From assembly GCF_001997295.1 (NCBI RefSeq), contig NZ_CP019605.1:2356001-2420000 (forward strand): a stretch of 64,000 nucleotides of DNA. Reading direction: 5' to 3'. Positions 23,228 to 32,571 of the stretch are shown one piece after another. The notes below the pieces were generated by a model. It saw only the letters and a list, made by a program, of their open reading frames with translations, made no database searches and was not told the DNA's origin. Origin of the DNA: Tessaracoccus flavus (GTDB taxonomy: Bacteria; Actinomycetota; Actinomycetes; Propionibacteriales; Propionibacteriaceae). The translations under genes and the position numbers were made by a program. Position 1 is the stretch's first letter. Each line of letters starts with the position of its first letter.

Positions 23228-26200
23228 TCAGGCGGGATCGATGACGACCACGAGGTCGCCGCCCTCCAGCTGCGTAGTACCGGAGAGGACGACACGGGAG
23301 ACCTTGCCAGCGACCGGAGCGTTGATCGCGGCCTCCATCTTCATCGCCTCGATGGTCGCCACAGCATCCCCAACCGACACGGTCGCGCCCTCCTCAACGG
23401 TCGGCGTCACCGCACCGCTGAACGGAGCCGCGACGTGACCCTTGTTGGAGCTGTCCGCCTTCTCCGCAGCGGCAACCTCGGACTTGATCGAGAGGTCACG
23501 CACCCGGACCGGCCGGATCTGACCGTTGAGCGTGCACATGACCGTGCGCTTACCGCGCTTGTCCGGCTCGCCGATGGCCTCGAGGCCGACGAGCAGCGTG
23601 ACGCCCTTCTCCAGGGTGATCGCGTACTCCTGTTCGCCCCCGTCCATGCCGTAGAGGTAGGGCAACGTGGGAAGCACCGAAATATCGCCGAAGTCGCCGC
23701 GGCGCTGCTCGAACTCCTTCGTCGGGCCGGGGAAGAGCAGCCGGTTGAGCGTCTGCTGGCGTTCCCTGCCCTGCTCGGCCAGGAGCGCGAGATCCTCGTC
23801 TGGCACCTCGGTGACGCGCACCGGCTGGCGACGGCCCTCGATGGCCTTGCTGCGGAAGGGCTCCGGCCAACCGCCGGCCGGTTCGCCCAGCTCACCGTTG
23901 AGGAAGCCGATCACCGAGTCCGGGATGTCGAAGCGCTGCGGATCTGCTTCGAATTCAGCCGGGTCGGCCCCCACCGCCACCAGGTGCAGCGCAAGGTCGC
24001 CGACCACCTTCGACGACGGCGTCACCTTCGTGGGGCGCCCGAGGATCTTGTCGGCGGCCTCGTACATGTCCTCGATCTGCTCGAACTTGTCTCCCAGCCC
24101 CAGCGCAATCGCCTGCTGACGCAGGTTGCTGAGCTGGCCTCCGGGGATCTCGTGGCTGTAGACGCGCCCGGTGGGAGCCGGCAGCCCCGACTCGAACGGA
24201 CGGTAGATCTTGCGCACAGCCTCCCAGTAGGGCTCCAGGTTGAGCACGGCCTCCGGGTCCAGACCGGGTGCGCGCTCGGTCTGATCCAGTGCCATGAGCA
24301 GCGCGGACATCGGCGGCTGGGACGTGGTCGAGCTGAGCGCCGAGTTGGCGACGTCGACGGCGTCGACGCCGGCCTCGATGGCGGCGAGCAGGGTGGCGAG
24401 CTGACCGCCCGTCGTATCGTGCGTGTGCAGGTGGACCGGGAGGTCGAACCGCTCGCGCAGGGCGGTGACCAGCCGGCGGGCCGCCTCGGGACGCAATAGC
24501 CCGGCCATGTCCTTGATCGCCAGGATGTGGGCGCCCGAATCGACGATCTTCTCCGCCAGCTTCAGGTAGTAGTCGAGCGTGTAGATCTTCTCGGCCGGGT
24601 CGAGGAGGTTGGAGGTGTAGCAGAGCGCCACCTCGGCCACCGAGGGGGTCTCCCGCACAGCCTCGATCGCCGGCCGCATCTGTTCGACGTCGTTGAGAGC
24701 GTCGAAGATCCGGAAGATATCGACGCCGGTGCTGGCGGCCTCCGCGACGAACGCGTTGGTCACCTCCGTCGGGTACGGGGTGTAGCCGACCGTGTTGCGT
24801 CCGCGCAGCAGCATCTGCAGGTTCTGGTTGGGCATCGCCTCGCGGAGGGCGGCGAGGCGCTCCCACGGGTCCTCTCCGAGGAACCGCAGTGCGACGTCGT
24901 AGGTGGCCCCGCCCCAACACTCGACCGACAGCATCTGCGGCAGCAGCCTCGCCTGCACGGGGGCGACCTCAAGGAGGTCGCGCGTACGCACCCTGGTCGC
25001 CAGGAGCGACTGATGCGCGTCGCGGTAGGTGGTGTCCGTGACCCCCACTGGCACGGCGTCACGCAACTCCTTGGCGAATCCTTCGGCTCCCAACGCCAGC
25101 AGCCGCTGCCGGGCGCCCGCCGCGATCTCGGAGGTGAGGTCCACCTGCGGCAGCTTGACCCGCGGCTCGAGGTGCATGGGCGCATCGCCATGCGGCTTGT
25201 TGACCGTCACCTCAGCGATGTAGCGCAACAGTTTGGTGGCCCGGTCGGCCGGGGTTCGGGCGGTGAGCAGGTAGGGCCGCTCGTCGATGAACGAGGTGGT
25301 CACGCCGCCGGCCTCGAAGTCGGGGTCGTCCAGGACGGCCCGCAGGAAGGGGATGTTGGTGGCGACGCCGCGCACCCTGAACTCTGCCAGCGCCCGCCGG
25401 GCGCGTGCCGTGGCCATGTGCAGGTCTCGGCCGCGGGCGGTGAGCTTCACCAGCAGCGAATCGAAGTGCGGGCTGATCTCCACGCCGGTACCGGTGGTGC
25501 CGCCGTCGAGGCGGATGCCGGCGCCGGAGGCGGAGCGGTAGGCCGTGATGAGGCCGGTGTCAGGCCGGAATGAGTTCGTCGGATCCTCCGTGGTGATCCG
25601 GCACTGCAGGGCAGCGCCGCGGATCTCGAGTTCGTCCTGGCGGATTCCGATCTCCTCGAGCGTCTCGCCGTTGGCGATCCGCATCTGGGCCTGGACGAGA
25701 TCGACGTCGGTGATCTCCTCCGTGACGGTGTGCTCCACCTGGATGCGCGGGTTCATCTCGATGAAGACGTGCTGGCCGGCGCGCTCGCCCTCGGTCTCGA
25801 CGAGGAATTCGACGGTGCCGGCACAGAAGTAGTCGATCGCCTCGGCGAACTTCACCGCGTCGCTGCACAGGGCCTCGCGCAGTTCGTCGGAGATGTGGGG
25901 CGCGGGGGCGATCTCGATCACCTTCTGGTGGCGGCGCTGGATGGAGCAGTCGCGCTCGAAGAGGTGGACGATGTTGCCCTCGCCGTCGGCGAGGATCTGC
26001 ACCTCGATGTGACGCGGTGCGGCCACGGCCTGCTCGATGAAGACCGTCGGGTCGCCGAATGCGCCCTGCGCCTCGCGCATCGCGGCGCCGAGCTCCTCGG
26101 CCATCTTGGCGGGGTCGTCGACGCGGCGCATGCCGCGGCCGCCGCCGCCCGCGACTGCCTTGATGAACACGGGGAAGCCGATCTCCTCAGCGCCGCGCGT

Positions 26201-26632
26201 GAGCTCGTCGACGTCGGTCGAGGGCGGGGTGGAGTCGAGCGTGGGCACCCCCGCTTTGCGCGCCTCCTCGAGCGCGCGGACCTTGTTGCCGGCCAGCTCG
26301 ATGACGTGGGCCGGCGGGCCGATGAACGTGATGCCGTTGGCTGCGCAGGCCGCCGCAAGGTCGGGGTTCTCGGACAGGAAGCCGTAGCCAGGGTAGATCG
26401 CGTCGGATCCCGACTCCTTGGCGGCGCGGATGATCTCGTCGATGTCGAGGTAGGCACGGACAGGATGCCCCTCCTCGCCGATCAGATAGGACTCGTGGGC
26501 CTTGATGCGGTGGTCGGCGTTGCGATCCTCGTGGGCGAACACGGCGACCGTGCGGAATCCCAGCTCATAGGCGGCGCGGAATCCGCGCACCGCAATCTCG
26601 CCTCGGTTGGCGACCAGTACCTTCGAAATCAT
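23228..26632 (-). CDS. pyc: Pyruvate carboxylase
   Basis: A 1134-residue biotin enzyme converting pyruvate to oxaloacetate to refill the TCA cycle. The order is: biotin carboxylase (MISKVLVANRGEIAVRGFRA; ATP loop GGGGRGMRRVDD; EMNPRIQVEHTVTE), carboxyltransferase (GVTDTTYRDAHQSLLATRVR, NALNDVEQM-type, LHTHDTTGGQLATLLAAIEA), and biotin carboxyl carrier domain with the biotinylated lysine in EAMKMEAAI about 40 residues from the end. Length is normal. The frame is open upstream, but the ATG at 26632 gives the family N-terminus. Its 3' end is 3 bp from repeat cluster B. With PFOR and the PPDK-like neighbour it makes this a pyruvate-centred region. Confidence 0.97.
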   Translation of the reverse strand: MISKVLVANRGEIAVRGFRAAYELGFRTVAVFAHEDRNADHRIKAHESYLIGEEGHPVRAYLDIDEIIRAAKESGSDAIYPGYGFLSENPDLAAACAANGITFIGPPAHVIELAGNKVRALEEARKAGVPTLDSTPPSTDVDELTRGAEEIGFPVFIKAVAGGGGRGMRRVDDPAKMAEELGAAMREAQGAFGDPTVFIEQAVAAPRHIEVQILADGEGNIVHLFERDCSIQRRHQKVIEIAPAPHISDELREALCSDAVKFAEAIDYFCAGTVEFLVETEGERAGQHVFIEMNPRIQVEHTVTEEITDVDLVQAQMRIANGETLEEIGIRQDELEIRGAALQCRITTEDPTNSFRPDTGLITAYRSASGAGIRLDGGTTGTGVEISPHFDSLLVKLTARGRDLHMATARARRALAEFRVRGVATNIPFLRAVLDDPDFEAGGVTTSFIDERPYLLTARTPADRATKLLRYIAEVTVNKPHGDAPMHLEPRVKLPQVDLTSEIAAGARQRLLALGAEGFAKELRDAVPVGVTDTTYRDAHQSLLATRVRTRDLLEVAPVQARLLPQMLSVECWGGATYDVALRFLGEDPWERLAALREAMPNQNLQMLLRGRNTVGYTPYPTEVTNAFVAEAASTGVDIFRIFDALNDVEQMRPAIEAVRETPSVAEVALCYTSNLLDPAEKIYTLDYYLKLAEKIVDSGAHILAIKDMAGLLRPEAARRLVTALRERFDLPVHLHTHDTTGGQLATLLAAIEAGVDAVDVANSALSSTTSQPPMSALLMALDQTERAPGLDPEAVLNLEPYWEAVRKIYRPFESGLPAPTGRVYSHEIPGGQLSNLRQQAIALGLGDKFEQIEDMYEAADKILGRPTKVTPSSKVVGDLALHLVAVGADPAEFEADPQRFDIPDSVIGFLNGELGEPAGGWPEPFRSKAIEGRRQPVRVTEVPDEDLALLAEQGRERQQTLNRLLFPGPTKEFEQRRGDFGDISVLPTLPYLYGMDGGEQEYAITLEKGVTLLVGLEAIGEPDKRGKRTVMCTLNGQIRPVRVRDLSIKSEVAAAEKADSSNKGHVAAPFSGAVTPTVEEGATVSVGDAVATIEAMKMEAAINAPVAGKVSRVVLSGTTQLEGGDLVVVIDPA

Positions 26633-26704
26633 GGGCGCCAGCCTAGCGGCCGCCACCTCAGCGGCACAGGGTCGTTCCACGCCCCCACCGCTCCCCCGCC
26701 GCGC

Positions 26705-29284
26705 TCAGGCGCAGATCACCCGCTGCGAAACGACGTCGGAGTACAGCACGAGGTTGGCGGGGTAGACCACGTGGACGACGTCCGCGAGGGTCGCCGTCGC
26801 GCCGGGCACGAGATCGAGGATGCGGTTGGGCTGGTCCGTCAGCCGCTCGTGGTTGAACACGACCCCGGGCTGGCCCCCGAAGATGGCGGCGTAGAACGTC
26901 TCACCCTCGACGATCTCCTGGAAGAAGTGGCTGCCATAACTCAGGTCAGGGCGGAAGTCGCCGTCGGGGTAGGTGTACTCGATGAGCGCGTCGGCCGCCG
27001 CGATCTCGGAGTAGGACACGGGGACCCCCAGCGACGGCGTCGTGGTGCCCCACCGGCCAGGCCCGATCGCCATGACTCCCCGGCCTTTGAGCGCGCGGGT
27101 CGCCTCGCCGACCAGCCGAGCCACCGCGTAGCGATCCTGGTGTCCGAGCCCTAGGTAGCGGCCGGGCCGGACGTAGACGACGGCGTCGAGCGGGAGCCGG
27201 ACGTTGCCGCCCATGAAGTTGCCCCCGGCGCTGAACAGACAGTCGGCGGGGTCCGTCAGCTCCGGCATCCGGACCGCCTTGCCCAGACCGCGGGTCTGGA
27301 GGGGGCGGCACTGAACCAGGTTGAACCTGTAGTCGCCGTCGGGGCCCAGGTTGACGGTGAACTCGATATCGACCGGGTAGTTGTACGCGGCGCTCAGGGT
27401 CGCGAGGACTCCGCGCATGAGGTCGCCGAAATCCGTGGACCCCAGGAGACCCTGTAGATCGCAGATCACCTGGGGCGTCGTCGTCGTGCGTCCCAACTCG
27501 CGCAGCCTGCGCTTGGCGCCTTCGTCCGGGGAGAGGAAGAGGCTCCAGTCGGCACCGATGTCGCCGTTCGGGTCCCCAGCCTGCCCGCTGACGAGGCTCC
27601 CCAACGGCACCGTCACCAGCGCGTTGTCGGTCAGGGAGATGACATCGACGAAGTGCTGGGAGAACCGGCGTTCCTTGCCCTCCTCGACGCTTGGCCGGCG
27701 GGTAGGCCGATCCAGGGTCACGATGCGCGCGTAGTCCTCGTGGGTGCGGTCGACGGCTCGAGTGCCGAGGCCAAAGACGATGCGGAGCATCCCCGCATCC
27801 ATGTCGATGCCGCGCTCCCAGACGTACAGGTTCGACGAGTTGCCCACTCCCCCGGCGTGAGGGAAGAACAGGTCCCCGTGGTGGTCGCCTGAGACCCGCT
27901 GGACGAGCACGGCCATCTGCTCGTCGAGGTGTGACAGGCCGCGGTTGCGCCGGTACGCGAGCGCCTCCTGGCTCATCGCGCTGGCGTAGACGGCCCGCAC
28001 CGCATCCTCGAACCGCTGGTAGCGATCCTCCGGGCTGCCTTGCCCCGCGCAGAAGATCGACTCGTACTTCCCCGCGAAGGCGTTGCCGAAGTTGTCCTCC
28101 AGCAGCGAGGATGACCGGACGATGATGGGTGACTGTCCGAAGTACTCCAGCATGCGGATGAACTGTTCGCGCACCGCGGGAGGAAACTTTCCCGAGCTGA
28201 GCTTCTCGTGGAGGCGCGCGCCCGCGTCGAAGTAGCCGTCGGGCGTCTTCTGCTCCATCCAGAGCCGCCACCACCCGTTGGCCACCACGTAGGAGTAGAA
28301 GAGGTCCGAGCCCAGGAAGTAGGAGTCGTGCGCCTCCATGCGGGTGCGGAAACGCTCGTCCCTGCCGCGTGCCAGGATGGCGCGCGCGACGAGCATGCCG
28401 ACGCTCTTACCTCCGATGAAGCCGGTGCCGATCTCGCGCGAGGCGGTGTCCACCAGGTCGGTCAGGCTCAGGTACTGGTCGGCGAGTTCGACCATTCGCC
28501 CCTCCCCGCCGATCAGCATCTCGGTGAGCAACCGCTTGGCCGCTGCCTGATCTCCGGGATTGCCGGACCGCAACGCGTCCCGCCCAGCCTGCACAAGGGT
28601 CTGCCAGTGATCGGGCGGGTCCATCGTCCCGGAGATGCGCGCGAACAGTTGGGATGACGCCGCCGACGAGGTGATCGGCCGCACCTCATCGCCGGCGATC
28701 TCGTGGGGGAAGAACATGGTCGGCGAGTGCCTGCCCCACACCTTCAGCGGATGGACGTAGAGGTTGCCGTCGACGCTGTAGAGGTCGAGGAGCAACTGGG
28801 TGGTTGACCGGATGCCCGCGATGGTGGTGTAGGAGTGTTCCCCACGCACCAGCGGGAAGTAGGCGACGGTGTCCAACTCGTAGAGGAACGGACACGTCAC
28901 CTCGAAGAAGTTGAGGACGGCGAGGTCGGAGTGCCATTCCGACATGAGGTCGGTGAGGCAGTCGAACACGTAGTACGCCTGGCGGCCCCGCTCGGCGATC
29001 AACTGGTGCACGCCGGTGGCGAAAGCCTCGAACCCGAAGCCCGGCTCCACCGTCACCACTTCGATGTCCGGCGACTCGTCGACGACCGGTTCGTGGGCCC
29101 CGTACCGGACGTAGATCAGGCGCCGTCCCTCCTCGCGCGCCCGCGCGACGAAGGGGGCTGCGACGAGCCGGTAGTCGTCGACGGAATCGACCTGCCAGAC
29201 GACGTTGTCGCCCAGCCGGAGCCCGTCGACGATGCGATCCAGCCCGTCGATGCCGCTGCTCGCTCTCGTGAATCCCTCTGTCAT
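26705..29284 (-). CDS. PEP/pyruvate-binding (PPDK N-domain) protein with N-terminal RecA/KaiC-like domain
   Basis: An 859-residue protein. Residues 1-200 resemble a RecA/KaiC-type fold (SGIDGLDRIVDGLRLGDNVV), but the Walker A GxxGxGKT is absent. The central part matches the PPDK/PEP-synthase ATP-grasp domain: GGKSVGMLVARAIL, SPIIVRSSSLLEDNFGNAFA followed by GKYESIF, and NLVQCRPLQTR. The phosphohistidine swivel domain and the PEP/pyruvate TIM barrel of real PPDK are missing. A distinct C-terminal domain with GPGRWGTTTPSLGVP takes their place. It therefore probably cannot complete the PPDK reaction alone. GGAGG 8 nt before the ATG at 29284 supports this start. It is 72 bp from pyruvate carboxylase, same orientation. 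Confidence 0.8.
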   Translation of the reverse strand: MTEGFTRASSGIDGLDRIVDGLRLGDNVVWQVDSVDDYRLVAAPFVARAREEGRRLIYVRYGAHEPVVDESPDIEVVTVEPGFGFEAFATGVHQLIAERGRQAYYVFDCLTDLMSEWHSDLAVLNFFEVTCPFLYELDTVAYFPLVRGEHSYTTIAGIRSTTQLLLDLYSVDGNLYVHPLKVWGRHSPTMFFPHEIAGDEVRPITSSAASSQLFARISGTMDPPDHWQTLVQAGRDALRSGNPGDQAAAKRLLTEMLIGGEGRMVELADQYLSLTDLVDTASREIGTGFIGGKSVGMLVARAILARGRDERFRTRMEAHDSYFLGSDLFYSYVVANGWWRLWMEQKTPDGYFDAGARLHEKLSSGKFPPAVREQFIRMLEYFGQSPIIVRSSSLLEDNFGNAFAGKYESIFCAGQGSPEDRYQRFEDAVRAVYASAMSQEALAYRRNRGLSHLDEQMAVLVQRVSGDHHGDLFFPHAGGVGNSSNLYVWERGIDMDAGMLRIVFGLGTRAVDRTHEDYARIVTLDRPTRRPSVEEGKERRFSQHFVDVISLTDNALVTVPLGSLVSGQAGDPNGDIGADWSLFLSPDEGAKRRLRELGRTTTTPQVICDLQGLLGSTDFGDLMRGVLATLSAAYNYPVDIEFTVNLGPDGDYRFNLVQCRPLQTRGLGKAVRMPELTDPADCLFSAGGNFMGGNVRLPLDAVVYVRPGRYLGLGHQDRYAVARLVGEATRALKGRGVMAIGPGRWGTTTPSLGVPVSYSEIAAADALIEYTYPDGDFRPDLSYGSHFFQEIVEGETFYAAIFGGQPGVVFNHERLTDQPNRILDLVPGATATLADVVHVVYPANLVLYSDVVSQRVICA

Positions 29285-29387
29285 GGACGCCACCTCCGTG
29301 GCCCCATTGTCCCGGTTCGGCGGCGCAACCCGCCGGGATCGCCGCCAATCGGTCCTTCTCTACCCACTCTGAAAGGGTCAGTTTGGT

Positions 29388-29418
29388 GACACGCACGACC
29401 ACAGTGGTCGTACGTGTC
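29388..29418. promoter_or_regulatory. Long perfect-type palindrome upstream of the PPDK-like gene
   Basis: GACACGCACGACCA-CAG-TGGTCGTACGTGTC forms a 14-bp inverted repeat with one mismatch. It lies 104 bp upstream of the PPDK-like start and 86 bp after the permease stop. No T run follows on either strand, so an operator (for example a GntR/LacI-like site) is at least as likely as a terminator. Confidence 0.4.
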
Positions 29419-29503
29419 GCTGAATGGCACCTTTCGGGACGTGCTGCCTTCCCTCACCCCGGAGCGGTGGGGAAGCTGAACAGGGAGCGGGTGACCTCCC
29501 GGC

Positions 29504-31048
29504 TCAGGCGCCGATGAGGCCCAGGAGTGCGCCCTGCACGAAGTAGATGACGAACAGTCCCGCCACCACGTACATCAGCGGGTGCACCTGCTTCCCGTGG
29601 CCGCGCACCAGCTTGATGAACACGTGGGCCAGGAAGCCCGCCCCGATGCCGACGGTGATGGAGTAGGCGAACGGCATGAGCACCATTGTCAGGAACGCCG
29701 GGATGCCGACCTCGGGGTCGTTCCAGTCGACGTCGACGACCTGGGAGATCATGAGGAAGCCGACGAAGACGAGCACCGGAGCGGCCGCCTCGGAGGGCAC
29801 CAGGTTGATGATCGGCGACAGGAAGATGGCCAGCAGGAATGCCAGGCCGGTGACGACGGAGGCGAGACCGGTGCGGGCACCCTCACCGACGCCGGCGGTC
29901 GATTCGATGTAGCAGGTGTTGGACGAGACCGAGCCGAGGCCTCCCGCTGCAGCCGCCACCGAGTCGACGAGCAGGATCTCAGTGGTGCGCGGGGGCATCC
30001 CGTGCTCATCGAGCAGGTCGCCCTCCGACCCCACGGCCACGACGGTGCCCATGGTGTCGAAGAAGTCAGCCAGCAGCAGCGAGAAGACGAGGACGGCCAG
30101 CGCGAGCAGCCGGGTGAACTGGAACTCACCGTCGACGAAGAAGGCACCGACCATGTCAACCCGCCCGATGAGACCCAGATCCGGCAGGGTGAAGTTGGCC
30201 AGCGAGGGCACGTTGAGCGACCAGCCGAACGGGTTGGCGCCGTCGGCCGTCACCTGCGGGCCGATCTTGGCCGTGGCCTCGACGACGATCGCCACGACCG
30301 TGGCCACCACGATCGACAGCAGCATCGCGCCCTTGACCTTCAGCACGTGAAGGGCGATGAGCACCATGATCCCGATGAAGAAGACGGCGATCGGCCAGCC
30401 CTGCAGGGAACCGTTGATACCCAGCTCGACCGGGGTGCCGGCCGCCTTGCGGACCACCCCGGCGTTGACGAATCCGACGAACGTGATGAACAGGCCGATG
30501 CCCACCGAGATCGCGGTGCGCAGCGTGCGCGGGATGGCCCGAAACACTGCGGTGCGGAAGCCCGTGAGCACGAGGATGGCGATGAGGATGCCCTCCCAGA
30601 CCACCAGCCCCATGGCCTGCGGCCAGGTCATCTGCGGGGCCAGGACGTAGGCGACCAGAGCGTTGAGGCCGAGGCCGGCGGCCAGGCCGATCGGGAACCG
30701 GCCGATGACGCCCATCGCAATGGTGAGGAGGCCGGCGACCAGGGCTGTGGCCGCGGCAACCATCCCGATCGACGCGCCGACAGCTGCGTTGTCCACCTGC
30801 GTCATGGCGGCGTCGAGGAACTTCGGGGCTCCGGAGATGAGGCGCCCGTCCTTGTCAACCGCGGTACCGATGATGAGCGGGTTGAGGGCGATGATGTAGG
30901 CCATCGCGAAGAACGTCACCAGGCCGCCGCGCACCTCTCGGCTGACGGTGGAGTGCCGCTTCGTGATCTCGAAGTATCCGTCCAGCTTCGAGCCGGACGG
31001 TTGGGTCTCAGGGTGCAGCCGCGCTGCCTTGGGAGTATTGGTAACCAC
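29504..31048 (-). CDS. NCS2 family nucleobase permease (AzgA-like)
   Basis: A 514-residue inner-membrane transporter with about 12-14 spans. It is of the hypoxanthine/guanine/adenine AzgA type: the N-terminal REVRGGLVTFFAMAYIIALN, GLGLNALVAYVL, the central SLLLADFFDTMGTVVAVGSE with the conserved DFFDTMGT motif, and SSNTCYIESTAGVGEGARTG are all characteristic. It imports purine bases by proton symport. No purine riboswitch is visible upstream. Genes on both sides are unrelated, so it is probably monocistronic. Confidence 0.9.
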   Translation of the reverse strand: MVTNTPKAARLHPETQPSGSKLDGYFEITKRHSTVSREVRGGLVTFFAMAYIIALNPLIIGTAVDKDGRLISGAPKFLDAAMTQVDNAAVGASIGMVAAATALVAGLLTIAMGVIGRFPIGLAAGLGLNALVAYVLAPQMTWPQAMGLVVWEGILIAILVLTGFRTAVFRAIPRTLRTAISVGIGLFITFVGFVNAGVVRKAAGTPVELGINGSLQGWPIAVFFIGIMVLIALHVLKVKGAMLLSIVVATVVAIVVEATAKIGPQVTADGANPFGWSLNVPSLANFTLPDLGLIGRVDMVGAFFVDGEFQFTRLLALAVLVFSLLLADFFDTMGTVVAVGSEGDLLDEHGMPPRTTEILLVDSVAAAAGGLGSVSSNTCYIESTAGVGEGARTGLASVVTGLAFLLAIFLSPIINLVPSEAAAPVLVFVGFLMISQVVDVDWNDPEVGIPAFLTMVLMPFAYSITVGIGAGFLAHVFIKLVRGHGKQVHPLMYVVAGLFVIYFVQGALLGLIGA

Positions 31049-31188
31049 GGACCCTCATCCTAGGACCGGTCTCCCCGGCCGCCCGACACAGGGGCGGCTT
31101 GCGGACAGTTGCGCTGCGCGAGCGGACGAGTGGAGCCGGGGGTGGTTTGGCCTCTCCCCTAAGCTGGGCCCGTCGAAAGGGTCTACCA

Positions 31189-31707
31189 ATGAACCGTGTG
31201 AAGGTTGTTCTTCTCGCCGGCGCCGCCTCGGTCGCGTTGCTGGCCAGCGCCTGTTCCGGCGACGGCGGCGCTCCGGCGCCCGTTGGCCAAGGCACCGCCG
31301 CCGCCAACTCAGCTGTCCCCACCAACGAACCCCTCCCGTCGGAGATCGGTACCGAAGCGCCGGAAGGCGGCGCCGCCGTGCGGCTCGGGGACATCGAAGA
31401 GGCGATCACGAAGGTCGGCTGCACCTCGATGAACGACGACTGGACGATGAGCGGCAGCAACGAGGGTGGCGCGAAGGTTGCGCTCATCACGAGCGCCGAC
31501 CGCCAGACGGTGGTGAGCGCCAGCGTGGTGCTTGCTGACGGCAAGCTCGTCGACTACAAGGGCGAGACCGGCCGCGCCGACATCGCGTGGGACGGCGAGA
31601 GCTTCACGGTGACGGGTCAGGGAACGTTCATGGACCTAGCGGCCGCAGAGCAGGATCCCGAAGCGCTCGAGACCTTCGTCATCAAGGGCGCCTGCCCGAC
31701 GTCCTGA
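31189..31707 (+). CDS. LpqH-like lipoprotein
   Basis: A 172-residue secreted lipoprotein. The signal peptide MNRVKVVLLAGAASVALLAS ends in the lipobox LASAC. A low-complexity Ala/Pro/Thr linker follows, then a beta domain like the mycobacterial 19-kDa LpqH antigen (VDYKGETGRADIAWDGESFT, VTGQGTFMDL, FVIKGAC) with two cysteines (VGCTSM and KGACPT) probably forming a disulfide. The ATG at 31189 follows GAAAGGG. The role of LpqH-type proteins in non-pathogens is unknown. A bidirectional-looking hairpin follows. Confidence 0.82.
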   Translation: MNRVKVVLLAGAASVALLASACSGDGGAPAPVGQGTAAANSAVPTNEPLPSEIGTEAPEGGAAVRLGDIEEAITKVGCTSMNDDWTMSGSNEGGAKVALITSADRQTVVSASVVLADGKLVDYKGETGRADIAWDGESFTVTGQGTFMDLAAAEQDPEALETFVIKGACPTS

Positions 31708-31726
31708 AGTCGGGACACCACTGTGG

Positions 31727-31761
31727 AAAAACAATCGGCGCGGCCAGGTGGCCGCGCCGAT
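31727..31761 (-). terminator. Intrinsic terminator for the cold-shock/DUF3027 unit
   Basis: On the minus strand, ATCGGCGCGGCC (arm at 31750-31761) pairs with GGCCGCGCCGAT (31734-31745) around a 4-nt loop, followed by TGTTTTT. It lies about 37 nt past the DUF3027 stop. On the plus strand there is no T run. Confidence 0.75.
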
Positions 31762-31797
31762 GCGCTGTGTGGGCACGGCTCTCCACCGCGCGCCCCG

Positions 31798-32571
31798 TCA
31801 GTCGAAGAGTGAGCCCTCGTCGATACTGATCGTGTCGAAGACGGGCGCCGGCAGTTCCCTGGGCCGCTCCTCGGCCACCACGTCCGAGTGGCCTCCACAG
31901 CCGTGATCGAGCGACACCACGCGGCCGTCGGACGGCGAGTACTGGTTGGTGCACGCGCCGAACAGCACGCCGAGCGAGCCGCGGAGAGCCACGAAGTAGC
32001 CACAGGTACCGCAGTTGGCGGGGGCCTCCCGGGTCTCCTCGTTGTTCGGACCGGGCGGGCCATCGAGCCAACGCTCGGTGGCCTCGTCGCGACCGAACCG
32101 GCTCAGCACACGGGCCCTGCCGAGGCCGAGCTCCGAGACGGTGCTGCGGAGCTGCACCCAGTCCGCGTTGTCCGCGTCCACCGGAAGATCGGTGGCAGCG
32201 AACCCGGGCTCGAGCCTGGGGTCGTTGTCGGGGGTGGCCATGAGCATGCCGGGCGCGATGTCACCGGCACCGATCCGGTCCTCCCAGGGCACCCACTGGG
32301 GCGCCAGGAGCGCGTCAGCCCGGGGCAGCAGGACGATCTCGTTCACCGTCGCGGTCTTCGCCCGCGTAGCGCGCACGAGCGTGACGGCCCACTGCCAGTC
32401 GTCGTAGCCGGGCACGCGGCTCTCGAAGTAGTGCGTGACGAGACGCTCGCCCTCCTCGGGCGACACCCCTAGATGCTCGCCGACGGCGTCTGCGCCGCCC
32501 ACCTCGACTGCTGCGTTGCGGGCTAGGTCGACAGCGCCCGCGGCGACGGCATCGAGTTTGGGCTTGGCCAT
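31798..32571 (-). CDS. DUF3027 protein
   Basis: A 257-residue actinobacterial conserved protein. Recognisable blocks: HYFESRVPGYDDWQWAVTLV, AKTATVNEIVLLPRADALLA, PQWVPWEDRI, and a C-terminal cysteine-rich unit (NCGTCGYFVALRGSLGVLFG ... CTNQYSPSDGRVVSLDHGCG) that probably binds zinc. The gene starts immediately after the cold-shock protein stop (zero spacing), so the two are coupled, an arrangement seen widely in actinobacteria. Function unknown; a nucleic-acid link is suggested by the partner. Confidence 0.88.
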   Translation of the reverse strand: MAKPKLDAVAAGAVDLARNAAVEVGGADAVGEHLGVSPEEGERLVTHYFESRVPGYDDWQWAVTLVRATRAKTATVNEIVLLPRADALLAPQWVPWEDRIGAGDIAPGMLMATPDNDPRLEPGFAATDLPVDADNADWVQLRSTVSELGLGRARVLSRFGRDEATERWLDGPPGPNNEETREAPANCGTCGYFVALRGSLGVLFGACTNQYSPSDGRVVSLDHGCGGHSDVVAEERPRELPAPVFDTISIDEGSLFD

